A stretch of 64,000 bases of DNA from Jaltomata sinuosa (taxonomy: Eukaryota > Streptophyta > Magnoliopsida > Solanales > Solanaceae). The stretch covers positions 124,001 to 188,000 of the forward strand of contig QJPP01001842.1 of assembly GCA_003996215.1 (NCBI GenBank). The letters are read 5' to 3'. The notes beneath the pieces were generated by a model. That model saw nothing but the letters and a program-made list of their open reading frames with translations. It was not told the DNA's origin and searched no databases. Below, in pieces: positions 10,487 to 22,701 of the stretch (position 1 is the first letter of the stretch; each line of letters starts with the position of its first letter). Made by a program: the position numbers and the translations under genes.

Positions 10487-11440
10487 TCACAATACTGAAA
10501 CCAGAGCTTCAACCTGTGTTTCACCTAGATCTGCAGCAATGATGACCGGAAAAGTCTGATTATCTCCCAAGAATACATACCTAAGATGGGTTGGCAGTGC
10601 TTTAAGCTCCAAGACTGGAGGCTCCTCAATAGATGGACGAGCCGGTGGTGTTGTCCTATTCTTCAAGTCTAAGTCCAGCTTCTTTGGTGCGTAAGAGTAA
10701 GACCCCAAGCCTGTAAGTGCTTCAACCATATCAAAATTTATAATGACTGCTGCAAGGGCTTCAACACCAAGTCTCTCTTCAATCAGAACTATAAGTTGGT
10801 CCTCATCAACCATATTTATCACTGACACCACTCTCATATCGTCATGGTGCTTCATAGACTTGCACACATTGAAGGTCACTTCCTCATCGTTCAGCCTGAA
10901 TTTCATCTGACCTATTTCCAAGTCAACCAAAGCACGCCCAGTAGCCAAGAATGGTCGCCCCAAGATGATGGGCACCTCAAAGTCAACCTCGCAATCTAGA
11001 ATGACAAAATCTGCAGGAAATATGAACATGTCAACCTTGACCAGTACATCATCAAGAATACCCACAGGCATCTTCACCGTGCGATCAGCCATAAGTAGCC
11101 GCATTATAGTCGGAGAGAGAGCTCCCAAGACCAATTGATTATAAACTGCTAGCGGCATCAGATTGATACTAGCACCCAGATCGCACAATGCCTTTGCGAA
11201 GTAGAACGCTCCAATAGTGCATGGAATGGTGAATGCTCCCGGATCTTCCTTTTTCTGTACCATAGAACAGGATACTATTGCACTACAATGGTGCAAGTTA
11301 TTTGCTACCTCAAAACTAACCGTTCTCTTTCTCATCACCAAATCCTTCATAAACTTCGCGTAACCAGGCATCTGCTTTAATGCTTCCACCAGAGGAATAT
11401 TTACTGATAGAGATAAACTTATGAAATTTGCCATCTTCAA
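10487..11440 (-). pseudogene. Element A aspartic protease region
   Basis: The active site triad is present as KALCDLGASINLMPLAVYNQ (DLG instead of the common DTG, usual for Athila). It is followed by VGILDDVLVKVDMFIFPADF and the flap/C-part VPIILGRPFLATGRALVDLE. In the living element this retropepsin-like domain cleaves the Gag-Pol precursor. The segment is one open frame of 317 codons, but is joined by frameshift to the gag C-terminus (overlap 11316-11440) and ends at a stop before RT. Confidence 0.9.
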
Positions 11441-11777
11441 CCTTCTTCTTCAACCTCTGTGGATAAGGTGGAGGAGGCAATGGTATAGTCTTCAGGATCG
11501 GTGCAACCTCCTTACTTTTACCCTTCTGCTCAGACGACTGCCTCTCAGACAACCCTTCAACACTATCTTTCTCTGCAGACTCGGCTACCACCTCAGCATC
11601 ATCCCTCTCAATCTCAACTTGCTCATTAATGACAATAGGCAAGGGAGGTTCAACTATCTGCTTACCGCTCCGAGTAGTCACCGCCATAACCTGTCGATCA
11701 TTTTTTGGATTCTGAACCGTGTCACTTGGAAGAGTACCCTTTTTGCACAAATTCTGGTTAGTTGACAACTGATGCAT
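11316..11777 (-). pseudogene. Element A gag-protease linker
   Basis: A low-complexity, acidic and proline-rich linker with MAVTTRSGKQIVEPPLPIV, which is the typical entry to the Athila protease region, then LPPPPYPQRLKKKVEDGKFH. It overlaps the next segment in another frame, showing a frameshift near 11400. Confidence 0.85.
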
Positions 11778-13320
11778 CTGTGTCTCAAGCTGTTTGATGG
11801 AGACATAGTGAGACTACACCTTCTAATTAAGAATTGAATGTTCAGCTTTTATCTTTTTCATACTCGCATTCGTGGAGTCAACTTTCTGGAACACCTTTTG
11901 GATCCACTCTCTCATGCTAGGTTGTGCCAGCTTATCTTCTCGATTCCCTGGAGGCACGTACAGGACGCTCCTATCATTCTTGTACCCATCCTTTTTCTGC
12001 CAGTCACCATCCCTATCTCTATAACCAGCTCAATTGTAATAGTCATCTCTGTTCTGACCTTGATTTCCTTGGCCATAGGCCCGGAAACTCGCCACTTGAT
12101 CATTTAGATAACCAACCTCTTCATCAAAAAAGTGCTCGTACGACCTTGGTTCTTTGCCTTGAGAACCTACATCTTTCACTTTCTCTACTCCCTCGATCAG
12201 GAATATATTTGCTAGCAACCCAAGTGTAGTGTTCATCTCAGCCTGTGTCTGCTTGATGTCTTCTTTTTCGTTTGGATCCACATACCTGCCAACTGCATAA
12301 GTAATTACTGGCGTATCTGCATCTTTCATACGCCATGCTCGATTTTTCTTTAAAAATCTATCCAAACTCTCCAAAACCTCAGGGTATGTGTTTTCCATGA
12401 ACGCGCCTCCAGTCAGAGTGTCAGCTATAGCTTTAGTATTTACGTTCAGGGCCTTATAGAATATCTCCATCAAATGTCTGGGTGGAATTTTGTTTCTCGG
12501 AACTTCCTTCATATTCTTCTTGAACCTCAGCCATGCCTCATAGAGAGCCTCTGTAGGTACCTTCTTGAAATTATATATCTCCTTCTTCAGCTGCAACATT
12601 CTTCGGAGAAAATAACCGCTCCAAAAATAGACCCCTCAACTCATGCCATGTGTATATAGAGTTGTCAGGCAATTCATAGAGCCATGCAGTTGCCTCATCA
12701 GTCAATGAAAATAGGAATAGGCTCAGTCAGATAGCTTCTTTCCCTACTCCTAGAATGTTGTACAATTTGGCGACGCTTAAGAAATTATTCACATGCAGAA
12801 TTGCATCTTCAGTTGGCTTCCCAAAATAGAGTCCTTTCATGGTCAACAATTGAATCATGGCACTAGTGATGTCGAAATTTGTTTCGTCAGCCAGTGGTGG
12901 TAGCACTATGGTCCCAGTGGTGACATATTCTTCCTCATCATAGTCATCCAAGTCATAATACTGAGGAATGTGCCTATGTTGTTGCATCTGTCGACCCCTG
13001 TTATATGGCACACATCGAGGTACTGCCTCGTCTCGGATCCCAGGTTGCCTTCTTAGCCTGCCTTGCTTAGCGGCAGCATTTCGAGCTGCCAGATCTTTTG
13101 CAATTTTCTCATCTTCTAAGGCAAGGGCAGATTCTCCTTCCTTTAGGCGTGCTGCCACTTCCTCATTTTTCTGTTGCTCTGTTTCAGCTATAAGCCGAGC
13201 TGTAATCTGCTGCTGAGTCTCATGCTCTCCATCTTTAGACATGTTTCTGAGTGTTTTGGAGAGCTCCGGATCGTAAGGGATCAAGGGTTTGCCTTGACTC
13301 CTTTTGCTTGGCATGCACAA
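11778..13320 (-). pseudogene. Element A gag
   Basis: Starts at the ATG at 13320 (MCMPSKRSQGKPLIPYDPEL) with a charged coiled-coil-like N-terminus (AARLKEGESALALEDEKIAK). The capsid-like core has ATAWLYELPDNSIYTWHELR and ALYEAWLRFKKNMKEVPRNK, then GGAFMENTYPEVLESLDRFL. Breaks are an in-frame TGA at about 12725 and a one-base frameshift near 12600. A TGA at about 12030 stands where related elements have arginine (CGA to TGA, the usual result of cytosine methylation and deamination). Gag normally forms the virus-like particle. Confidence 0.88.
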
Positions 13321-13425
13321 GTGTGCAACCTGTAGTCAAAACAAAAACAACCAAAAAAAAGTAAAATCAGGAAATAAGGACTAACAGTGAATTAAACACA
13401 ATCTCACTTAATCCTAAACCGTATT

Positions 13426-13442
13426 CCCCGGCAACGGTGCCA
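13426..13442 (-). other. Primer-binding site of element A (tRNA-Asp)
   Basis: The plus strand reads CCCCGGCAACGGTGCCA, which is the tRNA-Asp(GUC) 3' end with one substitution. The element RNA is therefore complementary to that primer. It ends five bases before the 5' LTR (13448). The 13321-13425 leader to gag has nothing else I recognise. Confidence 0.88.
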
Positions 13443-14345
13443 AAATTTGATACGCCCAAATTATACCTCTAAAAGAAGCGCAAGCGGTCGTTGTTCAAAT
13501 ATAGAACCCAACTAAAGGTTGGGGTCGATCCCACAGGGAATATGGTAGGATTATGGTTGATTAGTGTTTACTTCATGCTTTTAGTCAATTATTCCCTGTG
13601 AAGGGGGGGTTTTGTAGTAATAAATAATTAATGTACCAAAAACTTATCAAGTAACTAGTGTCAATTTCAAGAAATATTATCAATAAGAGAAGTTACTAGG
13701 GCAATGGTCCCCATGAAATCATAACTTAGTAAGGCTTTCGTACTTGGTTCACTAGTTTGGTGCTTAGCATGCAGAATAGGTAAGTTAGGTTCACCTAATT
13801 CCTTGGCCCGGCAACTAGGTGAATTTCACCACACGCCTTGGTCTGGCCGCGGGTGTCGCTTTACTAACCCTTACCCTTGATCCCAGATTAGCTATTCCCG
13901 GATAAGGTCAAGCTATTACACGAGGGTTGGTAGCCTCGAATCTCATTGTTTACAACTCTTTTCCCATCTGTTACCTCCTTGGTCCAGCAATTTGCTACCG
14001 TTAAAAAGCAATCAAAGCAAAGGGAAGAACAATACATGCATGAATACCTCCGTAGATCACCTACGTACTTAGCCTACTTCATTAATCCTTCATGGTTTCC
14101 ACAACCCTAGTTGTGGATTTAGCTACTCATGTTCATAAGCATGCAATCAATGTTTGTTTGAGCAATCATCAAGAGATACTTACAAAGAAGAATAAAGAAA
14201 ACCAGAATCTTGAAGAATAATCTCAAGAACACTTTGAATTATCAAGAACTAAGCTTTGAATTCAACACCAAAATAAATTAACAACTATCCGAAAAGTCGC
14301 TCAAGAATACCGTGTAACAACTGTAAATAAAAACCTAGGGGAAAG

Positions 14346-14354
14346 TATTTATAG
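14346..14354 (-). promoter_or_regulatory. TATA-like box in element A 5' LTR
   Basis: The minus strand reads CCTATAAATA across this site, about 640 bases into the LTR in element sense and just downstream of the palindrome cluster. It is conserved in the 3' LTR. Confidence 0.5.
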
Positions 14355-14404
14355 GCAAAAATAAATCCTTTCCTAATACAACTGTGAAACTGGAGTCGGC
14401 AGCT

Positions 14405-14840
14405 TTCACGAGACCATTCCACGATTCGTGGGAGCTTCTACGGCTCGTGGACAGTACTCGTGGAACTCAGGAAACTTTGTTCTTCTGCGGGTTCCTTTCC
14501 ACGACAGCAGTCTATAACTCGTAGGATGGATCACGGCTTATGGAGTTGGGTCGTAGGACTCAGACACTTTTCCCTTTCTCTGATCAGGTTCCACGAGCAT
14601 GTATCACGACTCCTGAACAAGATCACGACTCGTGGGAACCATTCGTAGAACACAGGCTGTTTTGTTCCTCTTCTGATCTTCTTTCACGACCAAGGTTCAT
14701 GACTCGTGGACCTGTCCACGATTCGTGGAATACCTTCGTAGAACTCAGGCCACAGCTCATGCTTCAGTAATGTCTCCATGACTGACTCCCACGACTCGTG
14801 GAATAATTGACGACTCGTGGTTATGAGTCGTGAAAGGCTA
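14405..14840. repeat. Palindrome cluster, element A 5' LTR (U3 side)
   Basis: Same CCACGANTCGTGG motif family as 2485-2945, for example CCACGATTCGTGG near 14420 and CCACGACTCGTGG near 14798. It has fewer tandem units than the 3' LTR. Confidence 0.8.
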
Positions 14841-14990
14841 TTTCATCCCAATTATCAGTCTTTTTCTAAACACTATCTCTGAAACCTGTTTTCCTGCGCA
14901 AGACTCCAAAACACATCAAATCTTACTATAAATCACTAAAGGACATGCTCAAATTCCATGTTTTAAGCATCGTAAAGTCACGGCACATCA

Positions 14991-14995
14991 GGGGT
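14991..14995. repeat. Target-site duplication of element A, right copy
   Basis: GGGGT, identical to the empty site in the intact LTR copy at 20584-20588. Confidence 0.82.
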
Positions 14996-15498
14996 CAAAT
15001 AGGCTCACTGGTTGGTTCCCACACCTAGCCACCATGGGCTGTCGTGGTCACTATGGGTGCCAGGGATGGCCGTCGGAATTCCCACGCCCGTCAGCCCTTC
15101 CCACGCCCGTCGGATTTTTGATAGCTGATAGTTCTTCACTAAAATGCCCATAACATTTTACTCTAGACTCAGATTAACAAGCGGTCAGTGGTATTGGAGA
15201 GGAGATTCAAATACCTTTAATTTGGTGGGTATTAGGCCATCTAACTCTTTATATTTTAGGAGCAATTATCATTTGAAGTTAACCCTAGTTAGAACTTACA
15301 TGAAATCTTAATCGGTAGAAAGGCTTTCAACTTAACTTTGAGCTGGAGGTCCTTTATGAATTTAATTCATATCTAACATACCTCCAAAAGATAAGAATTG
15401 ATATTAATACTTATATTCATAGAAAATTTATCAGGTTCGGGTCTAACAACATATGAAGAACGATTTAGATCTTAGCTTAGACTTTCTGGGTTGTTACA
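14991..15498 (-). repeat. Left LTR of element C, part 2
   Basis: Continues the LTR after element A. It aligns with 20584-21067 and ends TGTTACA at 15498. It contains more of the CACGCCCGTCGG palindrome cluster (15045-15125). Confidence 0.87.
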
Positions 15499-15513
15499 AT
15501 ATCTCCCCCTTGG
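15499..15513 (-). other. Polypurine tract of element C
   Basis: The minus strand reads CCAAGGGGGAGATATT immediately before the LTR start. It is the same PPT type as element B (29837-29849). Confidence 0.8.
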
Positions 15514-18469
15514 GATCATTCGTCCTCGAATGAAGACTAACTAGGCTGAGGTTGTGGGGAAAGGGCTACAATCCCACCGACTGAGTTCTAAAAGCTAGAC
15601 TACTGATATGGTAACTGATTTTTGACTTAAATATGAACTGAGTTGGGTTCGTAAGACATGTATGCATACTGAGAGCATAAGAGCACTGATGGGACATGAA
15701 ACTGAATGTACAACATGATAACTAGTATGGAGTGAGAGTAGGGACTTAGTTGAAACTCATATAGAATGAATGCATTCTTAGAAATCATAGTAATTGAAAG
15801 GAACATAAAACTGAGAGGTGTAACTGTACGACAAAGCTATTCTCTTCTAGACTAAACTTATTAGCCTGGACTGAACTGAACGTAGGGCCTTCTGGCCTTA
15901 GTAATGATTACTGGCAGGTCTGAAATGGTCTGATATGAGAAGTCTACTACCTTTCTATATGAAGCTACTAGACATAAGTTATGAGCACCCTGGGCAGGGA
16001 GTAAGAACAAGACTATTCCCGCCTTAAACAAAATGGTTGACAACTTTTAAGCTTAGGAACACCCTTTTTAACTACACCAACTTCTCTAAATACCACACTT
16101 ACCATTTGCAACTAAATTTCTCATCATCGCACATATAGTTGTTGAGGTCTCAGTCTAACTACTTGCTTTCAGCATGTTCAAACCTATCTTGACTAAATCT
16201 CTTGCATCTAGAGTTATCTTCCAAGAATGATATTTCTTCTTATCCCGTAAATCAACTAACCTTGAACTCTAATCAATGAGTCACTAGCCGCACAAAGGAA
16301 AGGCCGACATATATTTCATCATGACATTCAAGCCTATTACTATGATCATCTTATGGATTCTTTGTAGCTGACACTACCTGAGACTCATCTTCTCTTCCCT
16401 AGCATATCTAGAAACTGTAACCGCAATAACTTCTACATAGGGATACCAAAAAGAGGAAAAACCTAGTACTTCCCATCTAGGCTACTACTTAGCTTCCTCG
16501 ACTAACATCTGTGACAACATAAGCAAAGATCACTGAAGGAATAGAGTGGGAGCATGATCATCACAAATAAAGGAATACTTATCGGTCTTGACTTATACTT
16601 AACATGATCTAGTCACTCAATGTGAGGTCTGAGAAGTCCAGTACAAAGGACTGAGTGTCTCACACCCTGGACATAGGAATCATAAGTACAAATCATTCAA
16701 GAGATCTGATCTGAGCATATGCATGATATAGCTTGGTGCCATTAGCCTTTAAGGTATAATTTGAGGACTGAGGGCATAGAAATGAACATACTGTGAAAGA
16801 TGAGATTACATGTAATCAATCCCTTGACATAAAACTAAAATTAATTTAATCATAAAGTAAGACTGGGATTGTTGTCTGAAGTAGCTGCTTCTCATTCTAG
16901 GAATAAGAGCATAAACGTGAATCTGTATGAAGTACATGAACTTATTCATGAGAGTGATGTAATTACATCTGAGTAGAATGTTGCCTTAACTGAATTACTA
17001 GGGAACCGCTAGAATAATAATGAATTAATATACCACCATAGCTCTTTTCTGGAATCTATACTAGTTGAGTCAGAAGACTTGACTTGGTTTCTCATTCCAT
17101 CATCTCCCCCTTAGCTCCAAAATGCACCCCTCTAAGTTTGGGCTGTAGGAGTTATAAGAGTAGTAAAAATACCGAAATACCCATGAATTAAAAGAAAAGT
17201 TAAAGGAATTTTCCCGTCGGATGGGCTACTCGATGACCATCGGACCTGCAATGGCCTATCAGAGCTAACCGTCAAAAAGGGACAGTGGGTTGGCTCTCTC
17301 TCTAAGGAGTTCCCACGGCGTGTCCCATAGCCTGTTGGACTTCCTACGCCTGTAGTTACTACCCGTCGGGGCTGATCCTGCCCTTAAGGCTAACACTAGA
17401 GGACTCATACTCTTACGGGTGTTTATAACCAATTTTTCTAACACTTAACAACTTGGCCTTCTCTTTCTAGTCTACTAACATCGCATCTCTAAGTTCATAT
17501 CCACCCAAAACAACTGAATTAAAACCATACTAAGGTTCTCAATATCGTATATCTATACTCTCCTGAATCATTTCTTAAGAACACTATATAATATACACCT
17601 AGCCTTCTCCATAATCAACAACTTGAGAATTTCTAAACTAATCTCACATAGTACCATAAAATCTCTGAATAGCATGCAACAACATACTTCTTTGGGTACA
17701 CATCTATCTTCCTAATGCTTCAGGCTCTTCTTTATCTCATGACTTAGTCATAATTTTCTGATTCATCTAGGGGTCACGTATACATCATAACTGCACCACC
17801 ACACTTGTTGAGAGTTAATCAACTTAAATTTTTTGCATAAGGTAGGTCAGGCCTACTAGGTCAATCTCATAAAACTAGTATCACCATCCTCATTTTATAG
17901 CTACTATACTTCTAAATTTATACACCTAGCTCTAGGGTTATTCTGCTATGTATCTCCCATAACATTTCTATTCACACTAACTGTTGAGTAATTTTTCTAC
18001 CCAAATGCTCATCCAACCATACTTTTCGCTAAGGCACCATTCATACTGAAGTGTCAGGAAGGGGGGTTTAAGAGCACCTTCTACTATAGGCTCAACCTAT
18101 ACGAGTGAAAAAGGGTACATTCTTTTGAATTAATAGACTTTAATGCACTAATGGGCTCTTCTCAAGCCCTTGTGTAGTCTTTTAACTTTTTTGATGACTC
18201 TATTTGAGAGCATCACACTGATAGAAATCTGAACTTTATTGTTTTCACTACCTCGAAGATGAGGCATGATTGAAGAAATTAGATCAACGCAAGAATCTAC
18301 ATAGGTTTCATAAGGAATAACTCTACTACATGATCTAGAGTATAAAAGAATGGAAACATTTCCTAAATGCCTTGTAGCCTCTTGATTATAAGTATGGTTC
18401 ACAACACACCCATAAGAAAGACTCTACTAGACACAGCTTTACATACACCCTAGGAAACTTGAACTCTGT

Positions 18470-18485
18470 GCTCTGATACCAAGTT
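18470..18485 (-). other. Primer-binding site of element C (initiator tRNA-Met)
   Basis: The minus strand reads AACTTGGTATCAGAG, which is complementary to the initiator tRNA-Met 3' end. It lies next to the LTR edge at 18486. Confidence 0.8.
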
Positions 18486-21067
18486 TATCACTCCCATAGC
18501 CTACACCCTGGATGCAACATGGTGCTTAGAGCCACAAGTGACCCCAAGCTAACCCATGGTCTGGCATACTACTAAGATACAGATTGATATATAATGCAGA
18601 AGCTGAAATGTGTTGAGCTCTTCAAGAGTACTATAATAAAATGAACATTTATGAACTGAAATACATAGTCATTTGAAAACTGATACAACCAATTGACTGA
18701 CTGTCTATCTGTCTATGAAGCCTCTATTAATACTGACTTACAGTTACTCGGTACATGAACCCTAACAAGCTCTAATAAATATATAAGAACTGAAATAACT
18801 ATTATAACTATTAACTGACTGGAGTTCCCAAAAAAGGAGAACTCGTTCCTTGCTGACTGGAAATTGTGATCTGTCTTACCATGATCCTCGGAGCTAGGAC
18901 TGAGACCTACATCATAAAGGATGCAACACATTAGAGTATATGATCAGTACTTTGAATGTACTGAGCATGTGAGATAATGCACTAACTTTGAAATCATAAG
19001 AATACATGTATACTGAAAGCATTGTTGAAAACTAGACTAAGTATAACATCTCAAGTTCATAAGTCAAAACTGTAAAACACAAGCCCTTTTTCTGAAGAGG
19101 GTGTAAGTCATAATTCTGAACTGTAACTGTGAGATCATGATATTTTAAGATAAGTAAAATTATTACTTGGGGATCCATGGACTGAAAAGATGAATTAAGT
19201 CTTAAGATCATGAAATAGTGCAACTGAGTTGAAAACCATGAGTCATGCCAAAAGTCATGTTTAAAGTAAATCCTTAGGGGAGTTTCTTCTACTTAGCATG
19301 TTGAAAGTACTGATATACAGTACTGAATGCAAGCTGAAAAATATAAGTTGATGCAATAACCAAGTATGTAAATATGCAATTGTATAATACAGAACTGAAC
19401 TGAATAACTGAATACAAGGTCATGCAAAATGAATCAGAACTGTGGGAGCTACTATTAACTGACATACCCCAAGCTGAGCTAACTATGGAGACAACATGTA
19501 ACCCTGAATGGAAGGGTGTTCATACTTTGCCAAGGTTTAAACAAATTTTATATGGATCCACTAAGCTGATGTCCACAAGGGACAAGGGTGTCCAGCGTAA
19601 TCTGACAACTAACCCATTTGATACCTATGGTGGCGCCATAGTTCTGGGACTTAGGGACTTCTACTAAGGGTCTCAGCCTAAGATGATAGTTGAGCCTTCA
19701 TCCCTTCATCCACTCGGTGCTAAGCCTTCTCCCAATTGAATGTAAGGCAATGAATGCAACTAAAATACTGGATAGCTCAAATACTTATAACATCTGAGAA
19801 TGCAACATAATGCTAAGATAGAAAGCATTCTATTTTTCTGAAAAGCTATAGGCTGAAAACTGACTGATTTAATGCTTTAAAATTGAGTGCTAGTAGATTA
19901 TGCTAAATTTTGAAGAAATTTAATTCATATGAAAATACTACAATTTCATGCTAAGTTCTTGAAAAGAAAGCTAACTCATGCAGAAGATACTGTAAATCCA
20001 AGCTAAGTCTATTTCATCTAAATTCTAGGGATTTTAAGAAAATATATGTAAATCTTCATGCAATATCTCTTAAAATATGTATGGGAACATATTAAGTCAT
20101 AAGGAGTTCAATTTTGTAAAACATGTATAGTTGGGTATGAACGCTAGAATTATAGATTTGTAGAAATCATAACTGAAAGCTGAACTTTGGGCATAAGGGT
20201 GAAAGGAGGTCCTCATTGAATACCCATATACCTGATTACTGAAGAATTTCTAGGGCTGGAACTGGGGGATGAAAACTTGGAAAACAAATCTAAAGGAAAA
20301 CCCTTGAGAGACTTTCTCATTTGAGCTTCTATGCTCTTGCTTTCTTGAAACCCTAGGTGTCTTGTCATAGAGCCTTGAGAGCTTTTATCTAAGATAGATC
20401 GATGATAATAGGAGAAATAACCCCTTTTGGGTGTTTAAAAGATGTGGGGAAAGGTCTAATGTACGGAAGGACCAAACTACCCCCAACTTAAATGCTGAAA
20501 AAATGCAGAAAATTCATTGTACGGCGTATTCCATGGGCTGTCGGATGGCCTATGGGCCATCGGACCCAACCGTTGACCTTACAGGGGTCAAGTAGGCTCA
20601 CTGGTTGGTTCCCACGCCTGGCCACCATGGGCGGTCGTGGTCAACATGGGCGTCGGGGACGGCCGTCAAAATTTCCACGCTCATCGGATTTTTGACAACT
20701 GACATCACTAAAATTCCCATAACATTTTACTCTCGACTCGGATTAACAAGTGGTTGGTGGTGTTGGAAAGAATATTCAAATACCTTTAATTTGGTGGGTA
20801 CTAGTCCGCCTAAATATTTATATTCTAGGAGCAATGATCATTTGAATTTGACCCTAGTTAGAACTTACATGAAAACTTAATCGGTAGAAAGGCTTTCAAC
20901 TTAACTTTGAGCTAGAGGTCCTTTATGACTTTAATTCGTATCTAATACACCTTCAAAATATAATAATTGATATTAATACTTAAATTCATAGAAAATTTAT
21001 TGGGTTCGGGTCTAACAACATATGAAGAACGGTTTAGATCTTAGCTTAGAATTTTTGAGGTGTTACA
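18486..21067 (-). repeat. Right (5') LTR of element C
   Basis: 2582 bp from TATCACTCCC (mutated TGTCAC) to TGTTACA at 21067. It is the full-length reference copy for the interrupted left LTR. The palindrome cluster is at 20520-20700, for example GATGGCC-TAT-GGGCCATC at 20544-20561. It is related to the LTR of element G at 61736-63871, with shared blocks at 19440-19660 and 62400-62640. ORFs inside are spurious. Confidence 0.88.
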
Positions 21068-21981
21068 CCTTCCTTCCATGACTCTAAGAATGTAAAATTT
21101 GAGGCCAAAAGCCTATGTTTAGGGGTGATTAAGAAACACCTTGGAGGAAATGAGCAATGCATGGTGGTTTAAGGCAAGCATTAAAAGAACTTGTCAAACA
21201 AGGGAAAAAGTTAAAAAGAAAAGCAAAATGAGAGAAAAAAAAAGAGAAAGGAAGAAAACCTCCAAGGTGAATAGAATGATAAAATTTGGGGCATCAAATG
21301 AAATAAGAAAAACAGTGCTTTGTGTTGCATGAAAATGGAAAGGAATGTGTCTTTGGTTTTTGAATATACAAACTAGTGTAGTTTTCAAGGAGTATGTAGT
21401 CACTTTAATCCAAAATGCTTATCCTACCCTTCCTCAAGCCTAAATTACAAGCTTAGCAAAGTCCGTTGAGATCTCCGACTGACTGCTTTTGAGTTAGTGC
21501 CGAATAAAAATAAGGGCAAGCTTATGGTTTGATACTTGTTGGTACTTGCAATTCTTAGTAAGTGTTAGTGTTTGTGCATTTTTCCCTCGTATTATCCTTG
21601 TGAATAGAGTATTTTTGGGACTTTTGTTCTTGTGAGGGCATGTGAATTAGGATAGTGGTGATGTTGATGAATTTTGAAAATAAGTCAAATGAGCATCTTT
21701 GGTAAACCAATGGTTTTGAGTCACTTCTAGAGGATTACTTGTTGTCACTTGATTGTTCCCTATTGAATTCTTAAAATTGTGTTTTGAATAGATATGATCA
21801 TTTAGATAAAGTTCACATGTGATCGACTAATCATTAGTACCAACTGAAGAATGCATTGTGCTTAAAGTAGATTCTCCTTGGCTTGTCATGATGTCAATGC
21901 ACTTGTGCTTTTGTGTCCCTTGAATATGAATTGGAGTTTTTAATTTGCTTGAGGACAAGCAATAGTTCAAGTTTGGCGATT
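21068..21981 (+). mobile_element. 3' internal end of element D
   Basis: Non-coding, purine-rich 3' region of a Ty3/gypsy element. It ends in CTTGAGGACAAGCAA (21948-21962), followed after 19 bases by the LTR start TGATAAGTTGG. Its left edge is the insertion point of element C (predicted 5 bp target site CCTTC, with the other copy outside the window). The ORF at 21141-21332 is a low-complexity lysine-rich frame and not a supported gene. Confidence 0.65.
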
Positions 21982-22701
21982 TGATAAGTTGGTATTTTAC
22001 CAACTTATTTAGCTCTTAATCTTATACTTTTGCTATCCTAATTGGAGAAAATAGTGCATTTGATATGATTTACTTCTATTTTATAGGTTTATGTGACTAA
22101 GAAATGATCGAGAAAGGAATCGAGTGAAACTAAGTCAAAATAGAGCTATTTGGAAGAAGATGATCACTGGCAGGAAATAGTTCTTCGCGATCACGAGCTA
22201 CAGTGCCGCAATCACAGTCAATCAAAAGTCAAAGCCTCACAATCGCAAGGAAAAATGATGCAATCATGATGAACTAACATCTTAACCATCACGACCTCAA
22301 GTAATGGTCACGGGACAGTGATGAAGAAAGAAAGAGACCCTCGCTATCGCGATAAATTCTCATGTGACCGCAATAAAGGAAATCAACAGCTATAAGGAAG
22401 ATTTGGAAAATTATACTTTTGGAAATCTCAATCCACATAAAACTCTTTCCTGTCATTATGGAATGTATCTTTGGCAATTCACACAACTTCGGCAAGCTTG
22501 GAGAGCAAGTTCATCACCCTACACCATTAAACTAAAGATTAGATGGTTTTATTGTAAAATTCTTAGTCCCTTTCTTCAAACTCTTGTTTTGAATTAATAA
22601 ATTATAGGTATAATTATTGAATTGAGATTGCATTTTTGTATTAGATATAATATTATATTTGAGTATTGAATTCTTATCTTGTTCTTTTACTTGATAATAT
22701 T
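21982..22701 (+). repeat. Element D LTR, part 1
   Basis: Starts TGATAAGTTGGTATTTTACC. The reverse complement of this start ends the minus-oriented LTRs at 35676 and 41101. It is interrupted by element B at 22702. A palindrome cluster with CGCGATCACG and CTATCGCGATA is at 22150-22380. The remainder is at 31979-32631. Confidence 0.8.
22697..22701. repeat. Target-site duplication of element B, left copy
   Basis: ATATT, identical to 31974-31978. Confidence 0.9.

Larger units (their letters stand above)
1519..14990 (-). mobile_element. Element A: Athila-like Ty3/gypsy LTR retrotransposon, defective
   Basis: This is a complete LTR-to-LTR element read on the minus strand: 5' LTR 13448-14990, PBS, gag, protease, RT, RNase H, integrase, a long 3' untranslated region, PPT and 3' LTR 1519-3112. 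The domain order and the protease and RT sequence type fit the Athila lineage, and so does a PBS matching the tRNA-Asp 3' end. It is inserted in the LTR of element C. All reading frames are broken, and a 2.3 kb organellar insert splits the integrase. The two LTRs differ at about 15 places in the first 330 bases by eye, plus a roughly 30 bp deletion in the right copy, so it is not a recent insertion. Confidence 0.93.
13448..14990 (-). repeat. Element A 5' LTR
   Basis: 1543 bp, TG...CA ended, colinear with 1519-3112. It lacks roughly 30 bp present at about 2058-2095 of the other LTR. The palindrome cluster is at about 14405-14840 and the TATA-like box at 14346-14354. Confidence 0.93.
15499..18485 (-). 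mobile_element. Element C internal region (non-autonomous LTR retrotransposon)
   Basis: About 3 kb between PPT and PBS with no gag, protease, RT or integrase motif in any frame; the longest ORFs are under 90 codons and resemble nothing. This is short for a chromovirus interior (about 5 kb in element B), so C is non-autonomous and would need proteins in trans. A GTCGGA-type palindrome cluster recurs inside at 17210-17370, preceded by a second PPT-like CATCTCCCCCTTAG at about 17101. This may mean that part of the interior is an old LTR piece. Confidence 0.7.

Noticed and set aside
18148..18402. 84-codon ORF near the element C PBS as gag
   Set aside because: I could not match any gag motif. The position fits a gag start, but the sequence does not support it.
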